This document shows, piece after piece, positions 1-8,369 of a DNA stretch of 64,000 bases (positions are counted from its first letter, which is position 1; each line of letters starts with the position of its first letter). The DNA is taken from the NCBI RefSeq assembly GCF_047302285.1, contig NZ_CP154845.1, forward strand, positions 4,756,066-4,820,065, read 5' to 3'. A program made the position numbers and the translations under genes. The notes beneath the pieces are model-generated. The model did no database searches. It saw only the letters and a program-made list of their open reading frames with translations, and was not told where the DNA came from. This DNA comes from Robertmurraya sp047302285. GTDB lineage: Bacteria > Bacillota > Bacilli > Bacillales > Cytobacillaceae.

Positions 1-912
1 TGGAAGCATAAAGAACACAATGGATAGAAGCATAAATGCCATAATCACTTGCATCGCATATGAAGAGAAAACAACCATGTCAGAGAATAACGGTAATCGA
101 TCAACCATTGCGGCGTTGTAAATGAGATAAGCTCCAATCCAATAAATGGATAAGCTGATTCCCGACATAATTAATCCCATGCTCGGCTGCATAAGGGCCA
201 TCAATCGAGTGACGAACAGATTCGTTTTCGTTAGGTCCTCGTTTGCTTTATCAAATTTCGCTTCTTGATAATCCTCTGCATTATACGCGCGCACAACTCG
301 TATTCCCGTTAAGTTTTCTCGAGTTACGCGATTCAAGTTATCGGTGAGACCTTGAATAATCTTAAATTTCGGCATCGCAATAAAAATCACCATCGATAGT
401 AATAAAATCAAGAATACTACCGCAAACCCGGTTGCAGCCGTCCATTGCCAGCTCTTCCCCATAATTTTTGCAATCGCCCAAACTGCCAAAATAGGCGCCT
501 TCACAATTGCCTGAAGCCCCATGGCGATTAATAATTGAATCTGTGTAATATCATTCGTAGAACGAGTAATCAAACTGGCCGTTGAGAAACCATTAATCTC
601 TTCCATAGAAAAGGACATCGTCTTTTCAAAAACCTTTCCACGCAGGCGAACCGCAAATCCAGCTGCCACTTTTGCTGCAAAGTAACCAACAACAATCGCT
701 GCTGCCATACTCCCTACAGCACATAAAAGCATATAGCCCCCTTGGAGCAGAATGTCACTCATCTGACTTCCTTCTGTTTGTACAAGTATCGTAATTTCAT
801 ACAGATAATCAGGTAGCTTTAAATCCAGCCAAACCTGGGTTACGATGAATACCAAACAGCCTAATATGAGAAGCCAATCTTTTTTCTCAAGGTATTTTAA
901 GATTTTCACCAT
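1..912 (-). CDS. ABC exporter subunit, N-terminal membrane part (truncated by window edge)
   Basis: Only the first 304 codons are inside the window; the gene runs off at base 1. The visible part is an ABC exporter transmembrane domain. Hydrophobic stretches lie near residues 12-28, 57-80, 135-160, 165-188, 250-270 and 280-302. A typical exporter intracellular loop (MSFSMEEINGFSTASLITRS) sits near residue 100. The nucleotide-binding domain is expected beyond the edge. Start is the ATG eight bases after the marR stop; its Shine-Dalgarno match is weak. Directly following a MarR-family gene, it is probably a drug or toxic-compound efflux half-transporter, often paired with a second subunit downstream. 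Substrate cannot be told. Confidence 0.85.
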   Translation of the reverse strand, partial: MVKILKYLEKKDWLLILGCLVFIVTQVWLDLKLPDYLYEITILVQTEGSQMSDILLQGGYMLLCAVGSMAAAIVVGYFAAKVAAGFAVRLRGKVFEKTMSFSMEEINGFSTASLITRSTNDITQIQLLIAMGLQAIVKAPILAVWAIAKIMGKSWQWTAATGFAVVFLILLLSMVIFIAMPKFKIIQGLTDNLNRVTRENLTGIRVVRAYNAEDYQEAKFDKANEDLTKTNLFVTRLMALMQPSMGLIMSGISLSIYWIGAYLIYNAAMVDRLPLFSDMVVFSSYAMQVIMAFMLLSIVFFMLP

Positions 913-919
913 GATTTAT

Positions 920-1354
920 TTAATCCCCTTTTTCACTCTTGTTTGTAATTTCGACAATGCGAGACATGATTCTAATTAATTCTTTTGTATCCTTTTCCCC
1001 AAGGTTTTTAAGAATTTCTTCAAGCATCCTCATCGCCTTCTCATGCTCTTCTAATACAAAGCTTTTCCCTGTTTCCGTAATATGAACGACAACAAATCGT
1101 TTATCTTTTGGATCTCGATCACGCATAATATATCCTTTTTTCTCTAAACTTTTTAAAACAGAAGCAATACGAGGGGTGCTAAAATGAAGTTTTTCACTGA
1201 GCTCACCTGCTGTTAGCCCATCTCCTTCAAGTGTAAGAAACCCTAAAATTCTTCTTTCCCCTTGCGTGATATCCTCTACTTTTTTCTGAAAGGGTTTATG
1301 AATGATTTTCTTCATCGTATCAAACAGTTCATTTGCTAGCTCTTTGTAGGTCAT
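920..1354 (-). CDS. MarR-family transcriptional regulator
   Basis: The 144-residue protein has the MarR winged-helix layout. A helix-turn-helix lies around residues 48-75, followed by a wing carrying the DPKDKR sequence, the D-x-R signature that contacts DNA in MarR proteins. Helices at both ends would make the dimer interface. It is the first gene of a two-gene or longer unit with the ABC exporter downstream. A near-perfect 8-5-8 palindrome overlaps its -10 box, so autorepression relieved by a ligand is the likely mode (inference). MarR-ABC pairs of this kind usually control multidrug or antibiotic efflux. The specific ligand is not evident. Confidence 0.9.
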   Translation of the reverse strand: MTYKELANELFDTMKKIIHKPFQKKVEDITQGERRILGFLTLEGDGLTAGELSEKLHFSTPRIASVLKSLEKKGYIMRDRDPKDKRFVVVHITETGKSFVLEEHEKAMRMLEEILKNLGEKDTKELIRIMSRIVEITNKSEKGD

Positions 1355-1371
1355 AATCTCTCCCCTCTCAC

Positions 1372-1392
1372 TTATCTAACACTATTAGATAA
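1372..1392. promoter_or_regulatory. Palindromic operator, likely MarR binding site
   Basis: Bases 1372-1379 (TTATCTAA) and 1385-1392 (TTAGATAA) are perfect inverted repeats around a 5-base centre. The site overlaps the -10 box of the marR promoter, a placement suited to repression of its own operon. Assignment to this MarR protein is inferred from position. Confidence 0.7.
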
Positions 1393-1417
1393 TATTCCTG
1401 TTTGGAGATGAAGTCAA
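1389..1417 (-). promoter_or_regulatory. SigA-type promoter of marR-ABC operon
   Basis: On the minus strand a -35 TTGACT (1412-1417) and -10 TATTAT (1389-1394) are separated by 17 bases, about 35-60 bases ahead of the marR ATG. Confidence 0.7.
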
Positions 1418-1433
1418 ATTTTTTCCCCGAAGA

Positions 1434-1466
1434 CAAAAAAACCCTCCCCACAAATGTGGAAAGAGC
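1434..1466 (-). terminator. Rho-independent terminator after rpsI
   Basis: Minus-strand stem CTCTTTCCAC / GTGGGGAGGG with an ATTT loop (G-U pairs included) is followed by seven T residues. It lies just past the rpsI stop and ends the rplM-rpsI unit. Confidence 0.85.
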
Positions 1467-1483
1467 CTTTGATAAGCGAAAAA

Positions 1484-1876
1484 TTAACGCTTTGAGAACT
1501 GAGGTGCACGACGAGCGCCTTTAAGACCGTATTTTTTACGTTCTTTCATACGAGCGTCACGAGTTAATAGTCCAGCACGCTTAAGAGTTGGACGGAATTC
1601 TGGGTCAGCTTGAAGTAACGCACGAGCGATACCATGACGGATTGCGCCAGCTTGACCAGTGTAGCCGCCACCTTTAACGTTAACAAAAACATCATAGCTA
1701 CCAAGAGTTTCAGTAGCGTTTAATGGTTGCTTAACTACTTCACGTAGTGCTTCGAATGGAATGTAATCTGTAATGTCACGATCGTTTACTGTAATTTTGC
1801 CGTTGCCTGGAACTAAACGAACTCGTGCAACGGAGCTCTTACGACGACCAGTACCAATATATTGAACCTGTGCCAT
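1484..1876 (-). CDS. rpsI: 30S ribosomal protein S9 (uS9)
   Basis: S9 binds the 16S 3' major domain in the small-subunit head, and its long C-terminal tail reaches the P-site tRNA. The 130-residue length is standard. The basic, glycine-rich C terminus ends in the conserved KYGLKGARRAPQFSKR, whose last Arg contacts the tRNA anticodon stem in known structures. It follows rplM by 18 bases in the usual L13-S9 pair and is closed by a terminator. No oddities seen. Confidence 0.98.
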   Translation of the reverse strand: MAQVQYIGTGRRKSSVARVRLVPGNGKITVNDRDITDYIPFEALREVVKQPLNATETLGSYDVFVNVKGGGYTGQAGAIRHGIARALLQADPEFRPTLKRAGLLTRDARMKERKKYGLKGARRAPQFSKR

Positions 1877-1894
1877 TTATAAATCCTCCCTTAA

Positions 1895-2332
1895 TTACCC
1901 ACGAAGTTCGTAAACTTCAGGTTTTTGTGCTTCATGTGGATGCTCTGCTCCAGCATAAACGTGTAATTTCTTGAACATTTGACGTCCTAAAGAATTCTTT
2001 GGAAGCATACCTTTGATAGCAAGCTCAAGCATTCTTTCAGGGTAGTTTGTACGCATTTCAAGCGCTGTTCTCGTCTTTAATCCACCTGGGTGCATGGAAT
2101 GACGATAGTAGATTTTGTCAGTTAGCTTCTTACCAGTTAAGTGGATTTGAGAAGCGTTAATAATAATTACATGATCACCAGTGTCAACATGTGGTGTGAA
2201 AGTTGGTTTATGTTTACCACGTAGAATAGACGCTACTTCAGAAGTAAGACGACCTAAAGTCATTCCTGCAGCATCAACTACGTACCATTTACGTTCGATA
2301 TTGTTAGCGTTAGCCATAAACGTTGTACGCAT
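1895..2332 (-). CDS. rplM: 50S ribosomal protein L13 (uL13)
   Basis: L13 is an early-assembling large-subunit protein that binds 23S domain II. The 145-residue sequence matches the Bacillus form, including the short MRTTFMA leader before NNIERKW, the HPGGLK segment and the LGRQMFKKL region. A GGAGG ribosome binding site lies seven to eight bases before the ATG. The gene has its own consensus-like promoter about 110 bases upstream and an intervening leader that could be the L13 autoregulatory structure. It is co-transcribed with rpsI. Confidence 0.98.
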   Translation of the reverse strand: MRTTFMANANNIERKWYVVDAAGMTLGRLTSEVASILRGKHKPTFTPHVDTGDHVIIINASQIHLTGKKLTDKIYYRHSMHPGGLKTRTALEMRTNYPERMLELAIKGMLPKNSLGRQMFKKLHVYAGAEHPHEAQKPEVYELRG

Positions 2333-2440
2333 GAGTTACCCTCCTAAAATTGTTCATTTCAAATATTCATTTTCATCTTCGTATATTCTTTATCACAATA
2401 AGTTCCGGGGCTTATCGTGGGATTAAAATACATACCATAT
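2333..2440 (-). promoter_or_regulatory. rplM 5' leader, possible L13 leader RNA
   Basis: Between the rplM promoter and start codon the transcript would contain CCCACGATAAG and CTTATTGTG arms flanking a CCCGGAA loop (about 2390-2430), able to fold into a hairpin. Bacillus rplM is known to have an L13-responsive leader. Identity here is inferred from position and would need covariance-model comparison. Confidence 0.45.
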
Positions 2441-2441
2441 T

Positions 2442-2470
2442 ATGATAAAACAATGCACCCTATATGTCAA
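2442..2470 (-). promoter_or_regulatory. SigA-type promoter of rplM-rpsI
   Basis: TTGACA (2465-2470) and TATCAT (2442-2447) on the minus strand with a 17-base spacer, in the truA-rplM gap. It allows rplM-rpsI expression apart from the upstream ECF-truA genes. Confidence 0.8.
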
Positions 2471-2505
2471 GAAATTATTTGACACCAGGGCAAGTTGTTT
2501 TAATA

Positions 2506-3246
2506 TTATTCATACATCACTTTCCACAAATACAAGCCGTGTGGTGGTGCGGTCTTACCTGCAAAAATTCGGTCTTTCTTTGCCAAAATATCAGGAATTT
2601 CAGTGGCTTCGATTTTTCCTGAACCGACCTGTAGCAAGGTCCCTACCAATATTCTAACCATATTATAGAGGAAACCATTCCCAACAAAGCGAAAAACGAG
2701 AGTTCCCTCATCTACTATCACTTCGATTTCAAAAATTTCTCTTACCCGATCTTCGACCTCTGTTTTAGCCGAGCAAAAGCTCGTAAAATCATGGACTCCG
2801 ATCAAATGCTGACTTGCTGACCTAATGGCCGTTACATCAACAGGATAGGGATAATGATAAGCAAAATGACGACGAAAAGGATCGCGAGCTTGTTCAGTAT
2901 GGACAACATAACGATATTCTTTTGCCGTTACATCAAAACGAGCGTGGAAAGTAGAATCCACCTTCATCACAGCGAGAATCGCAATATCCTCTGGGAGAAG
3001 CGTCTGCAGAGCGACACTCCATTTTTCCTCAGGAATCGTAAGCGGAGTGTCAAAATGAATGATTTGCCCTCTAGCATGCACGCCAGCATCTGTACGACCT
3101 GAAGCATACACCTTCACTTCTTGCCCTTTATGAAGCTTCTGTAATGCCTGCTCTAGCTCTCCTTGAACGGTACGTTTATTCGGTTGGGTTTGATAACCGG
3201 AAAATGATGAACCATCATAGGTAATCTTACATTTTAACCTCTGCAT
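2506..3246 (-). CDS. truA: tRNA pseudouridine(38-40) synthase TruA
   Basis: TruA converts uridines 38-40 of the tRNA anticodon arm to pseudouridine in the cytoplasm. The 246-residue protein carries the family signature SGRTDAGVHARGQ; Asp53 is the catalytic nucleophile. Further TruA blocks, such as the FTSFCSAKTEVEDRVREI region and NGFLYNMVRI, are present. It follows ecfT by 15 bases and is the last gene of the ECF unit, the order seen in B. subtilis (ybxA-ybaE-ybaF-truA-rplM-rpsI). Length is normal for the family. Confidence 0.97.
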   Translation of the reverse strand: MQRLKCKITYDGSSFSGYQTQPNKRTVQGELEQALQKLHKGQEVKVYASGRTDAGVHARGQIIHFDTPLTIPEEKWSVALQTLLPEDIAILAVMKVDSTFHARFDVTAKEYRYVVHTEQARDPFRRHFAYHYPYPVDVTAIRSASQHLIGVHDFTSFCSAKTEVEDRVREIFEIEVIVDEGTLVFRFVGNGFLYNMVRILVGTLLQVGSGKIEATEIPDILAKKDRIFAGKTAPPHGLYLWKVMYE

Positions 3247-3261
3247 ACTTTCCTCCTATCT

Positions 3262-4059
3262 TTAAGACCTGAAAAAGAATAACGCTCCCGCTAGAACCGC
3301 CAACAATACTAGCATGAACGTGTCAACGAATCCCCAGCTGAGCTGACGATACTTTGTTCGTCCTTCGCCACCTCGATAGCCTCTTGCTTCCATCGCAATC
3401 GCCAATTCTTCCGCTCTTTTAAAGGAACCAATAAATAACGGTATTAATAGTGGGATAATTGCTTTTACCCGTTCCTTCACTGGTCCTCCTGAAAATTCTA
3501 CGCCACGTGCTGTCTGTGCCTTCATGATTTTGTCTGTCTCCTGCATCAATGTAGGAATAAATCGCAAGGAAATGGACATCATAAGCGCTAGCTCATGAAC
3601 AGGAAACTTAATTTTTTTCAACGGGTCTAGTAATATCTCAATTCCGTCTGTAATTTCAATCGGTGTAGTCGTTAAAGTTAACAATGAAGTCATTAAGATG
3701 AGCAAAAAGAATCTCATCGAAATGAATATCCCTTTTTTTAAGCCCTCTTCATAAATCGTGACCCATCCCCATTGAAAAATGATCTCCCCTTCCTTTGTAA
3801 AAAAGAGATGAAGAATAAGGGTAAATAGGACAAGCCATAACACCAGTCTTAATCCACTTATCAAAAACCGAATGGGCACTTTAGAAGATAAGACCATAAA
3901 GAACGTATAGACCACCAACATCCCATAAGTAATCACATTATTCGCGATAAATACCACACACACAAAAGCAAAGATGAGTATTAATTTTGACCTTGGGTCC
4001 ATTCGGTGTAAAGGGGAATCAGCCGGGATATAACGGCCAAAAATCATTTTATCCATCAT
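3262..4059 (-). CDS. ecfT: ECF transporter transmembrane coupling protein EcfT
   Basis: EcfT is the membrane scaffold of group II energy-coupling-factor transporters. It links two ATPases to interchangeable S components for vitamins or metals. The 265-residue protein has hydrophobic segments near 26-60, 68-90, 108-130 and 243-262. It also has the two coupling-helix ARG motifs (AQTARG near 182 and AMEARG near 222) that dock into EcfA1 and EcfA2. Its start overlaps the ecfA2 stop by four bases, indicating translational coupling. No S component lies nearby, as expected for a shared module. Confidence 0.96.
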   Translation of the reverse strand: MMDKMIFGRYIPADSPLHRMDPRSKLILIFAFVCVVFIANNVITYGMLVVYTFFMVLSSKVPIRFLISGLRLVLWLVLFTLILHLFFTKEGEIIFQWGWVTIYEEGLKKGIFISMRFFLLILMTSLLTLTTTPIEITDGIEILLDPLKKIKFPVHELALMMSISLRFIPTLMQETDKIMKAQTARGVEFSGGPVKERVKAIIPLLIPLFIGSFKRAEELAIAMEARGYRGGEGRTKYRQLSWGFVDTFMLVLLAVLAGALFFFRS

Positions 4060-4925
4060 TGTCGTTCTCCCCCTTTAAAAAGCTTTTCAATTTCTCCTGT
4101 CAGCTCTTCTATTGTTAAGCATGTTTTGCCTAGCTTTGTCTGAAAAGCTTTCTCCACTTTTTGCTGGAAACGAACAACCTCAGGCACGTCTAACCCCAGC
4201 TCAAGTAAGCCTTCCGGAGAATGAAAAATCTCTTGTGGCGTGCCCTTTTTATATACTTGACCATGATGCATGATCACAATTTGATCCGCGTAAAGGGACG
4301 CATCCTCCATACTATGGGTCACAAGAACGGTTGAAAGATTTCGCTCTTTATGAAGCTGGTGAAACATCTCCATAATTTCCTTTCGTCCTCGTGGATCCAA
4401 GCCTGCTGTTGGCTCATCTAAGACGATTACTTCTGGTTCCATTGCTAATACTCCAGCGATTGCCACACGTCTCATTTGCCCACCAGAGAGGTCAAATGGG
4501 GACTTCTGCAGAATATCTTCGGAAAGCCCTACCTGTTTAATGGCTTCTTTTGCTCGGGCCTTTGCTACTTCTTCTGAGACGCCAAAATTCATTGGACCAA
4601 AGCATATATCCTTTTCCACCGTTTCTTCAAATAATTGGTGCTCTGGAAATTGAAAGACGATCCCGACTCTCTTACGAATTTCCTTCAAATTCTTTTGCTT
4701 TTTTGCATTCGTGACTTCTCGCTCACCAAGAATAACCTTTCCTTTTGTAGGCTTTAAAATCGCATTTAAATGCTGGAGAATGGTCGATTTCCCTGAACCA
4801 GTATGGCCAATAATCGCGAGATAAGTCCCTGAAGGAATGTCAATGGAGACATTCTCTATCGCCAGACGTTCAAAGGGAGAGTTTGCTTGATAACGATATT
4901 CTACTTGCTGGAGTGAGATGTCCAT
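4056..4925 (-). CDS. ecfA2: ECF transporter ATP-binding protein EcfA2
   Basis: One of the two non-identical ATPases that power the ECF module. In its 289 residues I see Walker A GHTGSGKST (40-48), a Q-loop FQFPEHQLFE (91-100), the signature LSGGQ (146-150), Walker B VIVLDE (166-171), a D-loop AGLDPRG and the switch His in VTHSME. A C-terminal extension of about 60 residues is typical of EcfA proteins. It overlaps the upstream ecfA1 by 25 bases and ecfT by 4, a tightly coupled trio. Confidence 0.96.
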   Translation of the reverse strand: MDISLQQVEYRYQANSPFERLAIENVSIDIPSGTYLAIIGHTGSGKSTILQHLNAILKPTKGKVILGEREVTNAKKQKNLKEIRKRVGIVFQFPEHQLFEETVEKDICFGPMNFGVSEEVAKARAKEAIKQVGLSEDILQKSPFDLSGGQMRRVAIAGVLAMEPEVIVLDEPTAGLDPRGRKEIMEMFHQLHKERNLSTVLVTHSMEDASLYADQIVIMHHGQVYKKGTPQEIFHSPEGLLELGLDVPEVVRFQQKVEKAFQTKLGKTCLTIEELTGEIEKLFKGGERQ

Positions 4926-5740
4926 AACTGTGCCACCAACGCTTCCTCTGATAAATAACTTTTGCTAACTGGAATACCTTTTTCCCTTAACATTTTGCTC
5001 ATTTTCACTGGAAAAGGAATATCTAAACCCAGCTTAACCAATTCCTCATCCATTTGAAAAATCTCTTCAGGCGTGCCTTCACGGTATAATTGACCGCGAT
5101 TTAAAACAATCATCCGATCCGCCTTTGCTGCTTCTTCTAAATCATGGGTAATGGAGATTACCGTCATATCATGATCTTCCTTCAGTTCTCTAATAACATT
5201 TAAAACTTCTTCCCTTCCCCGTGGATCTAGCATGGAAGTTGCTTCATCCAATACAATAATTTTTGGACGCAAGGCAATCACACTAGCAATAGCAACCCGT
5301 TGCTTTTGGCCACCTGACAACTGATGAGGCTCTTGCTGAAGGAAAGATTCCATCTGTACCTGTTTTAAAGAACTTTGTACTCGTTCCACCATTACCTCTC
5401 GTGGAATTCCGTTATTCTCTAACCCAAAGGCGACATCATCTTGAACGGTGGTACCTACAAATTGATTATCAGGATTTTGAAAAACCATCCCAACCGATTT
5501 TCTCGTATCCCAAACCGTTTCTTCCGTCAATTCCAAATCTCCAATTTGGATCCTTCCTTTTTCCGGATATTGAAGACCATTTAATAGCTTAGCTAGAGTC
5601 GATTTTCCTGAACCGTTATGTCCAACAATCGCTAGCCATTCACCATCATATATTTGAAAGGATACGTCCTTAAGGGCATATTCCTCTTGTCCATCGTATT
5701 TAAAGTGTACATGTTCGATTGAAACTAATGGTTTTTTCAT
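4901..5740 (-). CDS. ecfA1: ECF transporter ATP-binding protein EcfA1
   Basis: First gene of the energizing trio. The 279-residue ATPase has Walker A GHNGSGKST (40-48), Q-loop FQNPDNQF (87-94), signature LSGGQ (141-145), Walker B IIVLDE (161-166) and switch His in ITHDLE. The FQNPDNQF block is typical of EcfA1 and separates it from EcfA2. A GAGGAGG ribosome binding site precedes the ATG. A TGG-extended -10 promoter lies about 65 bases upstream, so the ECF-truA genes need not depend on read-through from the alpha operon. Confidence 0.96.
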   Translation of the reverse strand: MKKPLVSIEHVHFKYDGQEEYALKDVSFQIYDGEWLAIVGHNGSGKSTLAKLLNGLQYPEKGRIQIGDLELTEETVWDTRKSVGMVFQNPDNQFVGTTVQDDVAFGLENNGIPREVMVERVQSSLKQVQMESFLQQEPHQLSGGQKQRVAIASVIALRPKIIVLDEATSMLDPRGREEVLNVIRELKEDHDMTVISITHDLEEAAKADRMIVLNRGQLYREGTPEEIFQMDEELVKLGLDIPFPVKMSKMLREKGIPVSKSYLSEEALVAQLWTSHSSK

Positions 5741-5802
5741 GATATTCCTCCTCTCAGCTCTGCTTCACTGCTCTATTCTTTCCTAAACTCTTAACGAAAT
5801 CT

Positions 5803-5811
5803 ACTATACCA
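5803..5811 (-). promoter_or_regulatory. Extended -10 promoter of ecfA1-ecfA2-ecfT-truA
   Basis: Minus strand reads TGGTATAGT, an extended -10 element (TGn plus TATAGT, the latter at 5803-5808). No good -35 match is visible at the right distance, which is common for extended -10 promoters. Confidence 0.55.
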
Positions 5812-6054
5812 TTTTTAACACAGTTTTCGTAATGATTGTTGTTTTTTTCGTAAATGTCCAGAAGCCGACACTTACACCTCCAACAAGTTTCATAAGCACA
5901 CATTAAGTTTCAACGGCACTTTTCGCTCTTCCTTGCTTATTTAAGCAATATATATCAGTGCTTTATTTTGGCAATATATAATTCAAAAGCAACTATGTCT
6001 GCAAAAAAAACCTTTTTAAAGAAGGATTGGTACTACTGAGGACATAAAAAGGAG

Positions 6055-6090
6055 GCAAAAAAAGAAACCCGCCATTTGGCGAGCCTTTGT
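6055..6090 (-). terminator. Rho-independent terminator downstream of rplQ
   Basis: Minus-strand stem GGCTCGCC / GGCGGGTT with an AAAT loop, flanked by AAA and TTTCTTTTTTT. It sits about 320 bases past the rplQ stop and is the first clear terminator after the S10-spc-alpha genes, implying a long 3' untranslated region. Confidence 0.8.
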
Positions 6091-6412
6091 GGTATGAAGA
6101 CATGACTTAAAAATAGAAAATAAGTTCAATATTCTTTCAAAGCAAATGTCTTCCATTGGCTCTTATTTCATAAATAAAGCCTGCACCTCTTTAAAAACCC
6201 TTTTCAAAGAGGTGCGTGAGCTAGACGTGACATGTATGGCATAATCCTCCCTCATAAAACAAAAGAATTAGCATAAAATAAAGACCCAAAAGGTACATGC
6301 CCATCGTAACACTCGAATAATGGCTTAGTTCAATCTTGCTTTACAGAAAAAGGGCAAGAAACAAGTTTGTTCAAACTGTCCTATGCCCCCTTGGTCTGTC
6401 TTGAAAGTGATA

Positions 6413-6775
6413 TTACACTAATTCGATAATTACCATTGGAGCTCCGTCTCCACGACGTGGTCCAAGCTTCATGATACGAGTGTATCCACCTTGGCGTTCT
6501 TGGTAACGAGTAGCGATATCAGAGAATAATTTTTGTACTGCATCTTGGTTTTCTTCAGCATTTGCAACTTCGTTACGAACGAAAGCAGCAGCTTGACGGC
6601 GAGCATGAAGATCTCCACGTTTTCCAAGTGTAATCATTTTTTCCACAACTGAACGAAGTTCTTTCGCACGAGCTTCAGTTGTTTCAATACGCTCATTGAT
6701 GATAAGATCTGTAGCTAAGTCACGTAACATTGCTTTACGCTGAGCGCTTGTGCGTCCTAACTTTCTGTATCCCAT
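6413..6775 (-). CDS. rplQ: 50S ribosomal protein L17 (bL17)
   Basis: L17 is a bacteria-specific large-subunit protein near the peptide exit tunnel. The 120-residue length and the N-terminal block MGYRKLGRTSAQRKAMLRDL are those of Bacillus L17. It is the last gene of the alpha operon, 63 bases after rpoA, with a GGAGG site before the ATG. No terminator follows immediately; the first is about 320 bases on. Confidence 0.98.
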   Translation of the reverse strand: MGYRKLGRTSAQRKAMLRDLATDLIINERIETTEARAKELRSVVEKMITLGKRGDLHARRQAAAFVRNEVANAEENQDAVQKLFSDIATRYQERQGGYTRIMKLGPRRGDGAPMVIIELV

Positions 6776-6838
6776 GAAAGTTTCCCTCCTTTGTTGAAGT
6801 CCTAAAGCAATGGGTTTGTCTTACACGAAAGGCACTTA

Positions 6839-7783
6839 TCAGTCATCTTTGCGTAAGCCTAATCCAAGCTCCTCTAATTTATGTTTTACCTCTTCAAGAG
6901 ATTTACGTCCTAAATTACGTACCTTCATCATATCTTCTTCAGTCTTATTTGCTAATTCCTGAACAGTGTTAATGCCAGCACGCTTTAAGCAGTTATATGA
7001 ACGAACTGATAAATCAAGTTCTTCAATCGTCATCTCTAAAACTTTTTCTTTTTGATCTTCTTCTTTTTCAACCATGATTTCAGCATTTTGTGCTTCATCC
7101 GTTAATCCAACGAAGATATTCAAATGTTCCGTAAAGATCTTAGCTCCTAATGCAACCGCATCTTGAGGACCAGTACTTCCATCTGTCCAAACATCAAGAG
7201 TTAACTTGTCATAGTTGGTTAATTGGCCGACACGCGTATTTTCCACTTGGAATGCCACACGTGAAACCGGAGTAAAGATAGAATCGATTGGAATAACACC
7301 GATCGGTTGATCTTCTCTCTTGTTTTGATCAGCAGGTGTATAACCTCGACCCCTTTTGGCCGTTAATCGCATACGCAAATTACCATTAGTACCTAGGGTC
7401 GCAATGTGAAGATCGGGGTTCAAAATCTCAACATCACTATCATGAGTAATGTCGGCTGCTGTAACAACACCTTCACCTTGTACATCAATCTCAAGCGTCT
7501 TCTCTTCATCAGAGTAGATTTTAAGTGCAAGTTTCTTAATGTTTAAAATGACAGATGTAACATCTTCAACGACGCCTTCAATTGTTTGAAACTCGTGAAG
7601 TACCCCATCAGCTTGAATCGATGTGACAGCGGCACCTGGGAGTGACGATAATAGGATACGACGTAAGGAGTTACCCAAAGTAGTACCATATCCACGCTCA
7701 AGCGGTTCTACGACGAACTTCCCGTACTTTGCATCATCGCTGATCTCAACCGTTTCGATTTTTGGTTTTTCTATTTCGATCAT
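6839..7783 (-). CDS. rpoA: RNA polymerase alpha subunit
   Basis: Alpha dimerizes to nucleate RNA polymerase assembly and binds UP elements and activators through its C-terminal domain. The 314-residue form starts at MIEIEKP, chosen because a GGAGG site lies just before this ATG; an in-frame start six codons earlier would place the ribosome site inside the gene. The N-terminal assembly domain (about 1-228) has GNSLRRILLSSLPG. The C-terminal domain (about 245-314) has the ELDLSVRSYNCLKR and RNLGRKSLEEV helix-hairpin-helix elements. It lies between rpsK and rplQ as usual. Confidence 0.98.
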   Translation of the reverse strand: MIEIEKPKIETVEISDDAKYGKFVVEPLERGYGTTLGNSLRRILLSSLPGAAVTSIQADGVLHEFQTIEGVVEDVTSVILNIKKLALKIYSDEEKTLEIDVQGEGVVTAADITHDSDVEILNPDLHIATLGTNGNLRMRLTAKRGRGYTPADQNKREDQPIGVIPIDSIFTPVSRVAFQVENTRVGQLTNYDKLTLDVWTDGSTGPQDAVALGAKIFTEHLNIFVGLTDEAQNAEIMVEKEEDQKEKVLEMTIEELDLSVRSYNCLKRAGINTVQELANKTEEDMMKVRNLGRKSLEEVKHKLEELGLGLRKDD

Positions 7784-7958
7784 CAAATTACCCTCCTTCA
7801 AAACGTCGAAATCTCAGTTAAGAATCCTAACTGAAATTCCCCCTGTATACGTTCCCGATTGTGCACAACAACTGGATGAATGATTCTGTATTTTTATTTA
7901 CAAAAAATTTAGTATCATATCCCATTATAGACAGGGATTTAAATTCTATACAGAAAAA

Positions 7959-8348
7959 TTACACACGACGACGCTTAGGTGGACGGCAACCGTTATGTGG
8001 AACTGGAGTTACGTCTCTGATTGCTGTAACTTCAAGACCTGCAGCTTGAAGAGCACGAATAGCTGCTTCACGACCTGCACCAGGACCTTTAACCGTTACC
8101 TCAAGAGTTTTCATTCCATGTTCCATAGAAGATTTAGCTGCTGTTTCAGCTGCCATTTGTGCTGCGAAAGGAGTAGATTTACGAGAACCTCTAAATCCTA
8201 ATGCACCAGCACTTGACCATGCAATTGCATTTCCATGAACGTCAGTAATTGTTACGATAGTGTTATTAAAAGTAGAACGAATGTGTGCAACACCTTGTTC
8301 AATATTCTTTTTAACACGACGTTTACGTGTATTTGTTTTACGAGCCAT
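7959..8348 (-). CDS. rpsK: 30S ribosomal protein S11 (uS11)
   Basis: S11 binds the 16S platform and partners with S18 near the E site. The 129-residue protein has the conserved HIRSTFNNTIVTITD and the C-terminal TPVPHNGCRPPKRRRV. It follows rpsM by 21 bases. The 175-base gap to rpoA is longer than elsewhere in this cluster and contains a TATAAT hexamer near 7923, so an internal promoter for rpoA-rplQ is possible but lacks a clear -35. Confidence 0.98.
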   Translation of the reverse strand: MARKTNTRKRRVKKNIEQGVAHIRSTFNNTIVTITDVHGNAIAWSSAGALGFRGSRKSTPFAAQMAAETAAKSSMEHGMKTLEVTVKGPGAGREAAIRALQAAGLEVTAIRDVTPVPHNGCRPPKRRRV

Positions 8349-8369
8349 TTCAAGTACCTCCTTTACCGA

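Larger units (their letters stand above)
5741..6412 (-). other. rplQ-ecfA1 intergenic region (672 bp)
   Basis: No convincing gene. Going downstream from rplQ, the strand holds a 10-bp hairpin without a T-run (6183-6215, arms GCACCTCTTT/AAAGAGGTGC), next to a GAGCTAGACGT string shared with the cysE-leader repeat. It then holds a terminator (6055-6090), an 18-codon GTG-started reading frame with a GGAGG site (5815-5871), and the ecfA1 promoter. The stretch 5880-6050 is AT-rich and otherwise featureless. Confidence 0.6.

Noticed and set aside
2442..2657. Plus-strand frames near the rplM promoter
   Set aside because: They are antisense to truA and cross the rplM promoter; no ribosome site or recognisable protein.
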